Below are positions 35,648-46,498 of a stretch of DNA of 64,000 bases, piece by piece. The position numbers and the translations under genes were made by a program. Source of the stretch: Tetracladium setigerum (lineage: Eukaryota; Ascomycota; Leotiomycetes; Helotiales); NCBI GenBank assembly GCA_031472005.1, contig PZJY01000003.1:1116001-1180000 (forward strand), written 5' to 3'. How positions within the stretch are numbered: position 1 is the stretch's first letter; every line of letters begins with the position of its first letter. The notes under the pieces were generated by a model. That model was not told where the DNA came from, ran no database searches, and saw nothing but the letters and a program-made list of their open reading frames with translations.

Positions 35648-36858
35648 TCATTGCGCACCTGCCAACTCTATATAATGGTCTGCAACACTCTTGAGCTGCT
35701 CTTCAAATGACGCGAATTTCCAACCCAACAATGTTTCAGTCACCGACGCATCTAAACGGATCGGTCTGGAGGGAGACGAGCCGGTGAGTGGAAACAGTCC
35801 ACTATCAACCTGCTTGCTATACAGCCGCTTTGCTATTTCCTTGGCATCATCCCAAGAGGTACCGTTCAAGCCGCCAGAGGAGACAAGCAGGTTTCGGTTT
35901 CCAGCGATCGCAGGATTCAGCACGTCGACGTGTGCCCGAGCAACATCATTGACATGGACAGACACACCGAGAGACGGCATCTGCAAGTTGATCCCGATCA
36001 GGGGCCCGAGAGCTACACCGTTCGTTCCAGTTTCGATATCTTCTTTCGTCAGGTTCAGCTCATTCTTGCCGATGACCATACTGGGCAGAATGTTGATCAC
36101 ATCAAATTGTGGTTTGTGCTCAAGTACGAATTGTTTCGTGGAAGCGAGGGCGTGGCTCTTAGCGACTGCATATGCGATGAGAGGCATCTCAAAGTTTGAA
36201 AGAGGATCAGGAGGGGTATAGGTGTCATTTGCTGCAGAATATTAGTCTCATGGGGATGATTTCTACAACAGAATACACTCACCGGTGAAGACTTTGGTGA
36301 AGTCATCAGAGATGATGTAGTCCCACGTCAACAACGTCGCAATTGAGGATGTGATAACGACCCTTCGAATCGACGATGTCTTTGCTGCAGACTTTAAAAT
36401 CTCAACCGTAGCATTGACGGCCGGATCAATGATATCTCTCTTATAGTTATCAGTCTGCACGATCATCAGTTTTGAAGGAATATATATCTCGAGCATTTGG
36501 GACCCACGGCGATTGCCAGCGGAGAGGCAATGTGAAGAACACCAATTGCACCAACGAGAACTTCATCAAATGCACCAGGTTCAAGAAGGTCTTTTACAAC
36601 CACAATTTCCACCTTATCTGAAAATGGTTTGACAGATTGGGTGCTCTTGATCAATTCTCCCTGTTCTGCCCGGCGCACAATAGCACGGACACGGTATCCT
36701 TGATTCAATGCCTCAACCAGGACACGGTATCCCACATGGCCAGAAACGCCAGTTACCTATCAAAAGAAAAACTGAGATTAGTACTGATGTGACAGCCAGT
36801 CTTCCAGTGTTTGGCAAGAAAGTTGCAGATTACTCACAACGATCAATTCTCCGGACAT
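35648..36858 (-). CDS. NAD(P)-dependent reductase, DFR-like, second copy
   Basis: Four exons (36858-36838, 36756-36508, 36454-36283, 36231-35648) with a 7-codon first exon, MSGELIV. The first intron interrupts the start of the nucleotide-binding strand; VTGVSGHVGYRVLVEALNQG follows. VLHIASPLAIA, NATVEILKSAAKTSSIRRVV, ITSSIATLL and VAKSHALASTKQF are SDR motifs. In the place of the catalytic Tyr-xxx-Lys stands YAVAKSHAL, which keeps Tyr and Lys. It ends SVADHYIELAGAQ. Similarity to the neighbouring reductase is at family level only, so this is not a recent tandem copy. It is divergent from the Zn2Cys6 factor at 38263, which may control it. Confidence 0.88.
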
Positions 36859-38262
36859 TTTGAATTTTTGAAAATGAGGTTTTGGGACTTGAATACAATT
36901 TTTGAATGTTACAATGAACTTAATGATAAGTTGCAGAAGACTTTATATGATATATTTGAGTACTTCAAAGCAGTGAGTGTACCATTTTTCTGCTGATCAG
37001 TCATCCCTCGGCGCTTCAGAAAGCGGCACAACGTTCAACACCGGATTATTCATTCTTGATCGAGAGTCATGCAAAAGAACCACGCTACAATTTTAGCCAA
37101 CAAGGCGAAATGGAATGATTCTATAGAAGAAAGAAGACGTGCTTGTGGAAGCGACAAAAACGACTTTAATGGATTATTGACGAGACAGAAAATGAATGGT
37201 GGAAGTGGTTGAATTGCTAGAAAGGAAGAGACATTCTTTGTATACTCGATACCCTCGCCTGCACGCAACATCAAGTTCACTGAATGAAAGACCGGTTGGG
37301 TCAGATCTTTGCTCCTTGATTTGCTTATTTATCAAAGACCGATCCATGTAATTCTGTATTGCATAGTGTTCTTTGATGAGCCTCGTTGCTAAAAGTTCGA
37401 TGTTGATGAAATCTTCCGGTGTTCGTTTACAGCCCTTGTAACAGTTAACGATCGTCACTTGGTCACTGTTTGTATCATTTCTAGTGAAGGAAAGCGATGA
37501 TGCAATGACAGCCAAGTAGATACACCCCCATCTTACAGTAGTAAGCTGGCCGACTAGGGGGGTTTTGGTTGGCAGGGCAGTATCAAAGCATTAGACCATT
37601 ATTTCCAACATCCAGTGTATCGAGTTCCTAAAGCTCTGCGTCTCTTCCAGATCGAGGACTTTGCGCACTTCCTCCATGCTGTATTTTTAAGCTCTTGGAA
37701 GTGATTCCACTGATTTCTAAGGTTTTGCTCGTATTGGCAACTATACTTCTGCTAGCGCACAGACAAAAAGTAAGGACCATTTATTCGGGCCTGTACGAAG
37801 GACGAAATGGATTAGCGAATATACTCGAGTGCTTCTGCAACGACAGGGTTCGGCATTCTCCAAAGGGGCCGGGGGAATCCTAGATTTTGTTCCTGTAAGC
37901 GGGCACAGATCTGTGGCGTTCACTTGCATGTGCCACAGTTTCTAGTGGCAAAGGTATGAGACAATCACAACGGGAGAAGCCCGGAAACTAGTATAATGGG
38001 CTGAAAACTGAACGATCCCAAAGATCTCGGCAGCTCAGATCTTTACTCCTTCACTTTTTTTGGGGTATTTACAACGTTTCATTACTCTATTGCAGAGAAT
38101 TCCAACCGCATATTGAATTCTGTATTCCAGTTGTGGAATTTGTGGAATTTGTGGCAGCACCTACGTCTTCCAGAAAGCAGAAAGAAGACCCTCAGCAGAT
38201 ACAGTGGAAAGGAGAATTTACCCCAGTCTTTTGTTTATTACCCTTTGAGAGCTCGACAGAAC
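36859..38262. promoter_or_regulatory. Divergent region between reductase and transcription factor
   Basis: 1.4 kb between divergent starts. A 113-codon ORF at 37174-37515 (minus) has no recognisable feature and is not annotated. No CGG-N-CCG site was searched exhaustively. Confidence 0.4.
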
Positions 38263-40768
38263 ATGAGTGCCGGTTCCGCACACACCGAAAATGCCCCACA
38301 ATCCGGAAACTTCGAGTCCACGACTGCAGGAGGAACTGCTGAGAGGTCTATCTCGTGTATGTCATGCCGGCAACGAAAGCTGAAGTGTGACCGAGTAAAG
38401 CCAAAGTGTGGTACCTGCACGAGGTTACAACACAGGTGCGAGTATCCAGAGCGAAAGAAGGCTACTGGGCCGAGACGGCGGTACATGAAAGAGTTGGATG
38501 CAAGGCTGAGTACGTGATCAGGTCAAATACTCTCCCTGAATCATGAGCTGATGATACACAGCACAGATTGAGACTCAGGTGGTCTCCGAACCCAATGTTG
38601 TGGCCCCAGTGGGTTCTGCTACAGAGCCAGATTGGAATCTTTTTGAAATGGACATGAATCTTGATCAAGACAATTCCATGTTCATTGATCCGTCCTTTCA
38701 TATTCCGCTTCCCAATCTTGGCGACTATCAAGATGGTCCTGCTCAGACTACAGTAAATTTTGCTGGTCAAGAATTGATAGAACTGGGCTTGTACGAAGCT
38801 TTGCCAGCTCAACAGATGATAGATGATTTGTAAGTCTTTTCGATGCATTCATATTTCAAAAGTATTTATGTCCATGCAGACATGAGATCTTTTTCGACAA
38901 ATTCTATCCAACTCTACCTCTGATCCACAAACACCGCTACTTCATTTCATTGGATCGGGCACCACTAGCACGGCCACCAGTCTGTCTGAGATATATCATG
39001 TGGTCCCTTGCGGCGTCTTTGTCAGAGAAGTACAATAGTTTTGACGATGTCTTCTATGAACGTTCGCGAAGGTACATCGAGGCGTCTGAGATGAAGGTAT
39101 GTTTTGAGTGCAGCGTTTGCTACCGCAAAGTTAATTCTTTTTAGGGGGATGGATTCGTGACGCTATATCATGCTCAAACATGGTGTCTGATTGCAATGTT
39201 CGAAGCCAAGAAGACGCGTTTCTCACGGTCGTGGATGAGTGTCGGTAGGGCAGTGCGTTTGGTGCAAATGCTAGGTTTGTATACTCTCGATGTCGAAGGC
39301 GGGGCGGCCAAGAAGATGTTGGTGCCCGCACAAGACTGGATCGAGCTGGAGGAGCGCCGGCGAACATTCTGGGTTGCTTTCTATGGTGATCGATGGGCCA
39401 GCATTTTGACGGGATGGCCTCTGGGCATCAGCGAAAACGAGGTAAGAATATCCTCACACTTTGGGTCGCAAAATTAAAGTCTTTACTAGATTTTGACGAG
39501 ACTGCCTGCTTCGGAAGACTCCTTTCAACGAGGCATAGTTGAGAATAGTGTGTCACTTGCCGAAGCTTTAACACCTGAAGGTGTTCAAAATATCTCTCCA
39601 TTCAGCGCAGTGATACTCGCGGCTACTTTATATGGACACAATCACCAGCATCTACACAGCACCGGACCTCAGGAGCGCTTGGAAGACACTTCAAACGGAG
39701 AATTCTGGAAGCGATATCGATCTCTGGACAACATTCTTTTAAACACATTCATGTTCTTGCCTAACCATTTACGACTTCCCCTCGGTCTTCAGGACATGAA
39801 CATTGCTTTCGCTCACATAAGCATCCATGCATCATCTATATCATTACACCAAGGCGCTATTGCAGCCGCAACGAAAAACAACATTGATTCGGACATAGTT
39901 CCTCACAGCCAGGCTCGTGCACTCACGGCTGCTCACGAAATTGCAAACATCATGCGTCAGATCTCCCACGTGGACCCAACCAATGTGAGTTATTGATTGC
40001 CGCAATTTCCGTCCGGAGTACTAACCAACTGGATAGTTGAACTCTTGGTTGGGTTTCTGTCTCTATGTGGCAGCGGGTGTACTAGTAAGGGACCAAAAAT
40101 CCGATCGCCCACATCACCAAGGATTGATAGACTTGGAATTCATTACGTCTGCAATGCGGGCTATTGGATATCGACACACTTTCACAAAATACTTTTTAGG
40201 ACAACTTGAACGTGATATATCTGCCGCCGGGATGAGCCTTGGGATTGTGGACAATATGTGGGTATTGAGACCTATTCCCAAAGCGCAACCGCATGATATT
40301 TCGACGGGTAGCTCAGATACTTCGCCGGCTCCCGCTGCACCTGTGCCTAATTACGCTACAAACCCGCGCAGCAACCCGGCTCCTGCACGAAACCCGTTCT
40401 CAAATTCGTCAAGTTGGGATTCAAACCTCTATCCAGTATCTACTTCGGACCACATTGCTAAAAGAAGAGCCGAAGCGAGACGCACACCTCCACCCTTGTT
40501 GCCAGACTTGACGGAATATATGAGTGAAGCTCTAGGGAAGAGTAACACAGCGCCATCAAACCCCTCCTCTGTCTCGAGCACTATACAATTCCCATATCGT
40601 ACCTCTAGTTCCAACCCAGCGACCTCGGTTAGTCCTGAAGTAACCCGCGGAGCTGATCCAGGTGGATATAACACGCGGAATGAGTGGCCAAGAGCAGATG
40701 AATTGGCAGGATTCGATGCGAATACTCATATTGATAGTATTGAAGAAACAAGTTGGTTTCTAGAATGA
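38263..40768 (+). CDS. Zn2Cys6 (Gal4-type) transcription factor with fungal-specific domain
   Basis: Six exons (38263-38509, 38562-38829, 38880-39096, 39145-39441, 39490-39984, 40037-40768) give 751 residues. The zinc cluster is at residues 32-59 with Cys at 32, 35, 42, 49, 52 and 59 (spacing 2-6-6-2-6), followed by a basic stretch (ERKKATGPRRRYMKELDARL). The middle part (FFDKFYPTLPLIHKHRYF, LRYIMWSLAASLS, LEERRRTFWVAFYGDRWASI) is the fungal-specific transcription factor domain. The C-terminus is Pro/Ser/Asn-rich and disordered. It is nuclear and DNA-binding. Nearest possible targets are the two reductase genes upstream; this is inferred from position only. Confidence 0.92.
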
Positions 40769-40988
40769 GATATGAGCCCGAATCCCTCTGCGGTTTTGAA
40801 TATATATATAGTCAAGTCGATTTCTTCTATTAGGGAAGACGAACAGATACAGGGTCGACCATGCAGGAATAAAAATAGAGAGCAGTGCCTAGAGGGTCAA
40901 AATGCTCAAAAGTGAATAAAACTGTTTCACATCTACGTTCTTACCTTGTATTCAATACTAATGAAGAAAGAAAGGCACCGGATCTTCT

Positions 40989-42134
40989 CTATCGAATATT
41001 CATATGTTTACATATGATGCCCCCCCTCAACAAAGCCACATTCCTCACAACCCTCGGAACATTCCACTCAGCATCCCTCTCCTTGACCCTCTCGAACTCC
41101 GCGATAACTGAATTCTCACACAACAAGTTATACTTTGTCAACTTCGAATCCTCAAACGACACGGCCCCTACCTCCATCTTATTTTTCTTGCAGCACCCAC
41201 ACCCCTGCCCGGGTTGTCTCTGAACCAAGAACAATTCCTCCACATTCTTGAACAAATCAATCTGAAAGGTGTCATTGATGCGTCCATCCTGCCAATCAGA
41301 GAACCATATATAACTATCGATTGCGACGCGACGGATGCTGGCTTTGACGATAGGAGAGAGGGAGTCGTCCCATCGGGAGGTGTTACCGGGGAAGACCCAG
41401 GAAGGAAAGTAGAGAATGTCGATGGCGGGGTTGTAGTAGATTGCTGGTGGATGGTCATAGTGGGGGAAAGATAGTGTGTAATGTTTTAGAGCGGTTTCCC
41501 GAGCTTCACGGGATGTGTGAAGGAGTGGAGGATGTGTAGTGGGGGTGTAGAAAGCGTTGAGATTTGGGGGAACTGGTTCTCCTTCTGAGGACGAGAGAGA
41601 GTTGAATGAAACGCTAGAGGACGAGTCGGAGTCAGAGTTAGAGTCAGAACTGGCATCTTCTTGGGCTTTGTCTGGGGTTTCATTTGTCGTTCCTTTGCCT
41701 GTTGGATTGAGCGCTTGTGCGACTGCGTTTTGGTTACTGAGATCGTCGAGTTGTTTGAGAGCTTCCTGAGTCAATTGGGTTCCGCCGGCTGTTTGAGCTC
41801 CTTGGACTCCTCGAGCATTTTGAAGTTCTCGCACTTCTTCGGCATCTTGACTGCCAACAGGTTTGGCAACTTCCTCTTGCAGTGCTACATTTGGTGAGTA
41901 CACATTCTCGCTACTTTCATCCAGTCCCAGGTCCGGCCCGGCATTCGTCTCTTGGCCGTTGACTGGAAGCTGAATTGATTCATCGTCGTCATCATCGCTC
42001 TCCGGTTCAAACTCGATCCCTTTCTGGCATATCTCGATGATTCTCGGGGATTGATATATTGCTGCCTCAAAGATCTGAATCCTCAGCTCTTCGGGTAGAG
42101 AGGGAAAGAGAGTGAAGATAGGACCGTCAGCCAT
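40989..42134 (-). CDS. 2EXR-domain protein of unknown function
   Basis: Single exon, 381 codons from ATG 42134, where the protein opens MADGPIFTLFPSLPEELRIQ. That is the 2EXR signature (F-x-FP-x-LP-x-E-x-R-x-x-I), common in large fungal families of unknown function. An acidic, low-complexity middle (DDDDDES, then Ser/Asp repeats, about residues 60-200) separates it from PLLHTSREARETALKHY, ILYFPSWVFPG and VKASIRRVAIDSYIWF, the second conserved part. It ends RGGIICKHMNIR. An in-frame ATG at 42266 would add 44 basic residues (HTKKPRSILSRILRKPSFG), so the start is not settled. No targeting signal is clear with the shorter start. Confidence 0.8.
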   Translation of the reverse strand: MADGPIFTLFPSLPEELRIQIFEAAIYQSPRIIEICQKGIEFEPESDDDDDESIQLPVNGQETNAGPDLGLDESSENVYSPNVALQEEVAKPVGSQDAEEVRELQNARGVQGAQTAGGTQLTQEALKQLDDLSNQNAVAQALNPTGKGTTNETPDKAQEDASSDSNSDSDSSSSVSFNSLSSSEGEPVPPNLNAFYTPTTHPPLLHTSREARETALKHYTLSFPHYDHPPAIYYNPAIDILYFPSWVFPGNTSRWDDSLSPIVKASIRRVAIDSYIWFSDWQDGRINDTFQIDLFKNVEELFLVQRQPGQGCGCCKKNKMEVGAVSFEDSKLTKYNLLCENSVIAEFERVKERDAEWNVPRVVRNVALLRGGIICKHMNIR

Positions 42135-42959
42135 GCTGCCGAATGACGGTTTCCTGAGAATCCGTGAAAGAATAGATCTTGGTTTTTTAGTGTGTGATGG
42201 TGGTTGTTCAGCTCTGGAGATTGTAGATATGGACAAGGTACTGTACCTGCTCGGGAAAGTGACCAATCATCATGACCCACCTCCACTTTCGCTGCAGCAC
42301 TGGTGCGTAGTTGAACAGGGTATGAGAAGAGAGCATGTAGAATTGCATGTGGGCAAAGGTCGAAGGCCAACATGAAGGGAATCATTGATTGTAGAAATAG
42401 GAAGTGTATGAAGGTGCGAATAGTAGTTGAAAGGGATCATACATTACCATGCAAGGGTCGCCGAGAAAAACGACCTTCCTCTCTACTTCTAACTTCCGGC
42501 CGTTTCTGAGCTTGGATTTCTTTGGCAAGAAAAAGTCACTTCTATTACTCATAGAAGCATAACTTTGTTTGAATTAAAGTGTTGCTTCAAAGTGAGGCTA
42601 GGAGGTGCCTTTAGGATTTATGAAAACAAGATGCTCAAATGTATAGCATATCAGGTCAAAAGACGCAAGTATCGGTCTTCCCATGGGCCAACAAAGCGTT
42701 AGGAATAGATGTTAATATTGCAGAAATTCGAGTGGTTGAACTACAGACCAAGACATTTGCAACAATTTGAAGGAAAAGAATTCTACGAACATAAACAAAG
42801 CCTATTAACAACAATGCACTAGCATTGTTAGAATAATGATAGCAAATTTGTTCCTGCACCATTTGCTGCTATGTCCAATGCCTGAACAGTGTTTTGCTAA
42901 GAATCTTGTAACTCCATTCCCTAAAACTTATGTACAATCTTGCCATTCTCAAAGCCAAG
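42135..42959. other. Intergenic, no gene seen
   Basis: AT-rich spacer between the 2EXR gene promoter and the 3' end of the complex I gene. Part of it may be coding if the 2EXR protein starts at 42266. Confidence 0.5.
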
Positions 42960-43704
42960 TCAAGACCTTGCTACAGTAGTAGGAGTCCAGGCGCTGATCT
43001 TCGGCTTCACTCTGTATGGAGTATTAGCTTTTGATACCGAAAGATCAAGAGTGAAACTAACGTTGAGTATGTCCTGAAAGCAGCACGGGTCTGAGTCAAA
43101 TTTGTTCGGTGCTCAGTCAACTCCCAAGGTCGCACGCGAGTCTTCAATAACGCGTCTTCAGTTGGTGGCTTATCAACCATATACGATATCCAGGCGTGCC
43201 ATCCGGGCTCAATCTGTCCTCTACCTCCGAGCTTCAGTATTCATCGAGACGTGTTGTCGACATGGGGGGCGTCCTTACGGCTCCAATTCATAGTCTTTGT
43301 AATCCACCCATCTTGTTCGCACTATATTTCTATCAGTACGCCATCCTGGAAATAGCATTACGGCAGAACCTACAAGGCAATTCCTCCTCCAGATTTTCGT
43401 AGTACTTGTTGCCCCAGGCGTCTTTGCCGATCAGAGTTCCTGCTTTGGTATCACCTGAACCGCGTCAGTTCCATCCCGCCCCAAACAATTGCCCACTGCC
43501 CAACATACCGATGTTCTAAGAGACCATAGCCATGATTAGTAGCTATCGAGAGGTGAAGCTTGGAGGGGAGAAGGACGAACCGCCATTTGGTGAGCCGCAT
43601 CCTAAATCGACGAGTTAGCAAGCTTCCAGGCATATGGGCGATGCATTCTGTACCTTGATACCAACTCGGCGCAAGTTGCGCAAGCTTCTTATGATCGTAG
43701 ACAT
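42960..43704 (-). CDS. NDUFA12: NADH:ubiquinone oxidoreductase subunit NDUFA12/B17.2-like, with 7-nt and 21-nt micro-exons
   Basis: Reconstructed by splicing; no long ORF reveals it. Exons: 43704-43654, 43601-43581, 43515-43509 (7 nt, AACATCG), 43454-43374, 43321-43279, 43220-43062, 43011-42960. All junctions are GT-AG and the phases agree, giving 137 residues. It opens MSTIIRSLRNLRRVGIK, then DAAHQMA, NIGDTKAGTLIGKDAWGNKY, YENLEEELPLRTRWVDYKDY and GQIEPGWHAWISYMVDKPPT, which is the well-known NDUFA12 core sequence. The subunit is an accessory component of mitochondrial complex I, on the matrix arm. The basic N-terminus fits mitochondrial import. Its start codon is 193 bp from that of PGS1, so the two mitochondrial genes probably share a promoter. 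A 128-codon ORF overlapping the 5' part in another frame is spurious. Confidence 0.92.
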
Positions 43705-43897
43705 GTTGGTGCTTGTTCAATTGCTTGTCCCGAGTTGAAGTTGGGAGTCTTGAACTTGATGTCGGGAAGTCTGACCATGCCAATCTTGGACTAGCCTGAT
43801 CGACTCTCAAAAAGTCTCCGGAGAGCTTCATATGCATCTGCCATTGGAACAGCTAATGAACAACTACCCTCGGTATTTTCGACTTCACATAGACAAG
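43705..43897. promoter_or_regulatory. Short bidirectional promoter of NDUFA12-like and PGS1
   Basis: Only 193 bp separate two divergent start codons of genes for mitochondrial proteins, so the promoters must overlap. No TATA box is evident. Confidence 0.6.
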
Positions 43898-45650
43898 ATG
43901 TTAGTGAGACGAATTATACGATGTCCGGTGACTCGAAGACTTCAAGTCAGCAGTCGTACACGAAACCTCGTAGCGAAACCTCGCAAATATTCGACGTCAA
44001 CCTCCTCCCCGGTCACAGCCGCAAGCCCAGCTTCCACTCCTTCAATGCTGGCAGCTTTCACGAATGAATTGGATAAAATTGCACCAAAGTTCGAGATACA
44101 TGGAAGTCAAGTACAGATTCTGCGATCACCAGACGAGTTCTACGAGACGTTAAAGGTCGGTTGGATGGCTTGGGCAAGCATGGGATTGAAATGCTGATGG
44201 GTGGATATAGACCAAGATCCTCGCAGCAGAAGAACGGATATTTCTGTCTACATTGTACATAGGGACAAAAGAAGATGAATTGGTACTTGACCCTAAACTT
44301 GTGCTTCTGTAATTTCCACGCTAAAAGAGTTTCCAGATTTCAACCTTACGGCAAGCATTAAAGAATAATAGGAAGTTAAAAGTCAGTATCTTGGTAGATG
44401 CGCTTAGAGGGACAAGGGAATCGCCAGAGGCTCCATCATGTGCCAACCTTATAGTTCCACTCTTTGTGGAATTCGGTAAAGAAAGGGTTGATGTGCGGAT
44501 GTACCATACCCCAAACCTCACTGGGCTTCGACGGAAATATATCCCAAAGCGAACCAATGAAGGTTGGGGATTGCAGCACATGAAGATTTATGGAATAGAC
44601 GATGAGGTTATACTCTCAGGGTGAGTACCCTTGTACCCTTGAAAGACAGTTACTGACATAATTAGTGCGAATTTGTCAAATGATTACTTTACCAATAGAC
44701 AAGACCGTTATCACGTATTCAGCTCCAAGGCAATCACCGACTACTTCCACAAAATCCACGATACTGTCTGCCAACTAAGCTATATAATAACACCAATTCC
44801 ATTCATCGAAGAGGGCTATGCAATCGAATGGCCCGAAGCAAATCTCGCCGCCTCGCCCATCTTCTATCCCAAGGAATACCTCCAAGAAACTGGCAAGATT
44901 CTCACCGAAGTCATAAAACCTACCACCCTCCCTCCTAATACCACATCCTCGACCCTCACACCAAACACAACAGTCTATCCCATCTCACAACTAACACCCC
45001 TCCTCATCCCCGACACTTCAACCGAACTTCCTGCCATAACTTCTATCCTCGAAACCCTCGCTTCACCCACCTACGCAAATTCGTCGTGGACTTTCACAGC
45101 TGGTTACTTTAACCCCGATCCGTCGCTTACCGCCCTGCTTCTCTCCACCGCCTCCAAAAATAACACAGTAATCACTGCATCCCCCCAAGCGAACGGTTTC
45201 TTCGGCTCAAAAGGTATTTCTGGCCTCCTCCCAGCAGCCTACACGCTTCTATCACGCCGCTTCATAGAAGCCGCACAAAAGGCCGGCCGTTCTGAGGACA
45301 TCACATTGCGTGAATGGAGAAAAGGCACAGTGGGCGAACCAGGAGGATGGACATATCATGCCAAAGGTTTGTGGATTGCGCTGAATGGAGAGAGTAATCC
45401 AAGCATCTCCATTGTAGGAAGCAGCAATTATACGAAAAGAAGTTACAGCTTGGATTTGGAGGTTGGAAGTGTGATAGTTACGAGAGACGAGGGATTGATG
45501 AAAGCATTAGGGGAGGAGAAGGATGCGCTGGGAAGTTTCGAGAACACCAAGGTAATGACAGCAGATGATTTTGCAAGGAGCGAAAGGAGAGTTGGAATTA
45601 CGGTCAGGATTGCTATGTGGATTGTTGGTAAGGTTGGGGGTGCGCTATGA
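43898..45650 (+). CDS. PGS1: CDP-diacylglycerol--glycerol-3-phosphate 3-phosphatidyltransferase, mitochondrial
   Basis: PGS1 makes phosphatidylglycerol-phosphate from CDP-diacylglycerol and glycerol-3-phosphate in the inner mitochondrial membrane, the committed step to cardiolipin. Four exons (43898-44155, 44211-44282, 44337-44620, 44666-45650) give 532 residues. I chose ATG 43898 over 43832 because the protein then starts MLVRRIIRCPVTRRLQVSSR, a strong import presequence. The phospholipase-D fold is shown by IFLSTLYIGTKEDEL, VSILVDALRGTRES and two HKD motifs: HMKIYGIDDEVILSGANLSN and HAKGLWIALNG...VGSSNYTKRSY. In the second, HxK is kept, and the usual Asp lies further on. The frame is intact throughout. 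It is divergent from the NDUFA12-like gene. Confidence 0.95.
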
Positions 45651-45858
45651 AGCAGTATGTAAGTGTATTAAACTGTAAAAAATTGTAAATTGAGCGTATG
45701 TATAGCTACGAATTCATCCATTGACGCTAACGGCGTACAAAGAAATAACTCTACTTTTTCATCGGCTACCATGGTCACAAGGATCTTTTTGAAAAATCTT
45801 GACTGGTCGGCAACTTCTCGACTTCGACATATATAACCTCCCTCTGATCAAATAAATA

Positions 45859-46077
45859 ATGTGGATGGTTCGTTGGGAGATTTCTCAAGCCATTTTGGAT
45901 CGTCTCAATCAGGCAGTTGTAGGATTCAGTCAAGGATGTCCTGGTAAGTTACCGCACTTATTCTGCTCCAAGAATCCAAACTGACATACTGAATTATAAG
46001 CAGTCAAATTCCTCGCATTGCCACCTGACCAATTCCATCTTACTGACTCTTCAATCGGCAACCCAAATCTGAAGTAA
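45859..46077 (+). CDS. Possible small two-exon gene, 52 residues
   Basis: ATG 45859 opens a short frame (MWMVRWEISQAILDRLNQAV) up to a good donor (CCTG|GTAAGTTACC at 45944); an acceptor TATAAGCAG at 46003 restores the frame to a stop at 46075-46077. Nothing in it is recognised. It may equally be non-coding sequence between PGS1 and the sulfate permease. Confidence 0.25.
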
Positions 46078-46498
46078 AGCGAAAAAATGCATGCTTCCGA
46101 ACGAGAGCATAAGTCAATAACTTATTGGGGAGCTGTCGGTTCTCATTTCACCATTCCTCCAGCGAGACAGTGCATGAATTGTACACCAAGCATTCATTTG
46201 GAACGACTGTCACATATAGACAAGGCTCTTGAAAGAGTGTTAAACTTGAATGTGTCTCACTCCGAAGTAATTGTCAAAATCAAACGTTCCGGTATGGTCA
46301 ATTGTTCCAAAGAAAACATCGTATTCAATCAATGACTTACCCATGTTACTATCTAGGAAAAAAATCCGTCCCAAACCAAATCCCAAAAGAATGTAGACCT
46401 AGCATCCGAAATATCATAAATCATAAAGCCCTATGTTGCACAGCAACACTGTAACAAAACAAGACTACAACACAACAAAACAAACCAAATCAACACAT
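46078..46498. other. Intergenic, no gene seen
   Basis: 3' flank of the sulfate permease gene. ORF 46087-46335 has no recognisable feature. Confidence 0.5.

Noticed and set aside
37174..37515. 113-codon ORF between a reductase and the Zn2Cys6 gene
   Set aside because: No recognisable feature and no splice partners found; could be real but unsupported.
43451..43837. 128-codon ORF on the minus strand
   Set aside because: It overlaps exons 1-3 of the NDUFA12-like gene in another frame and crosses three of its introns.
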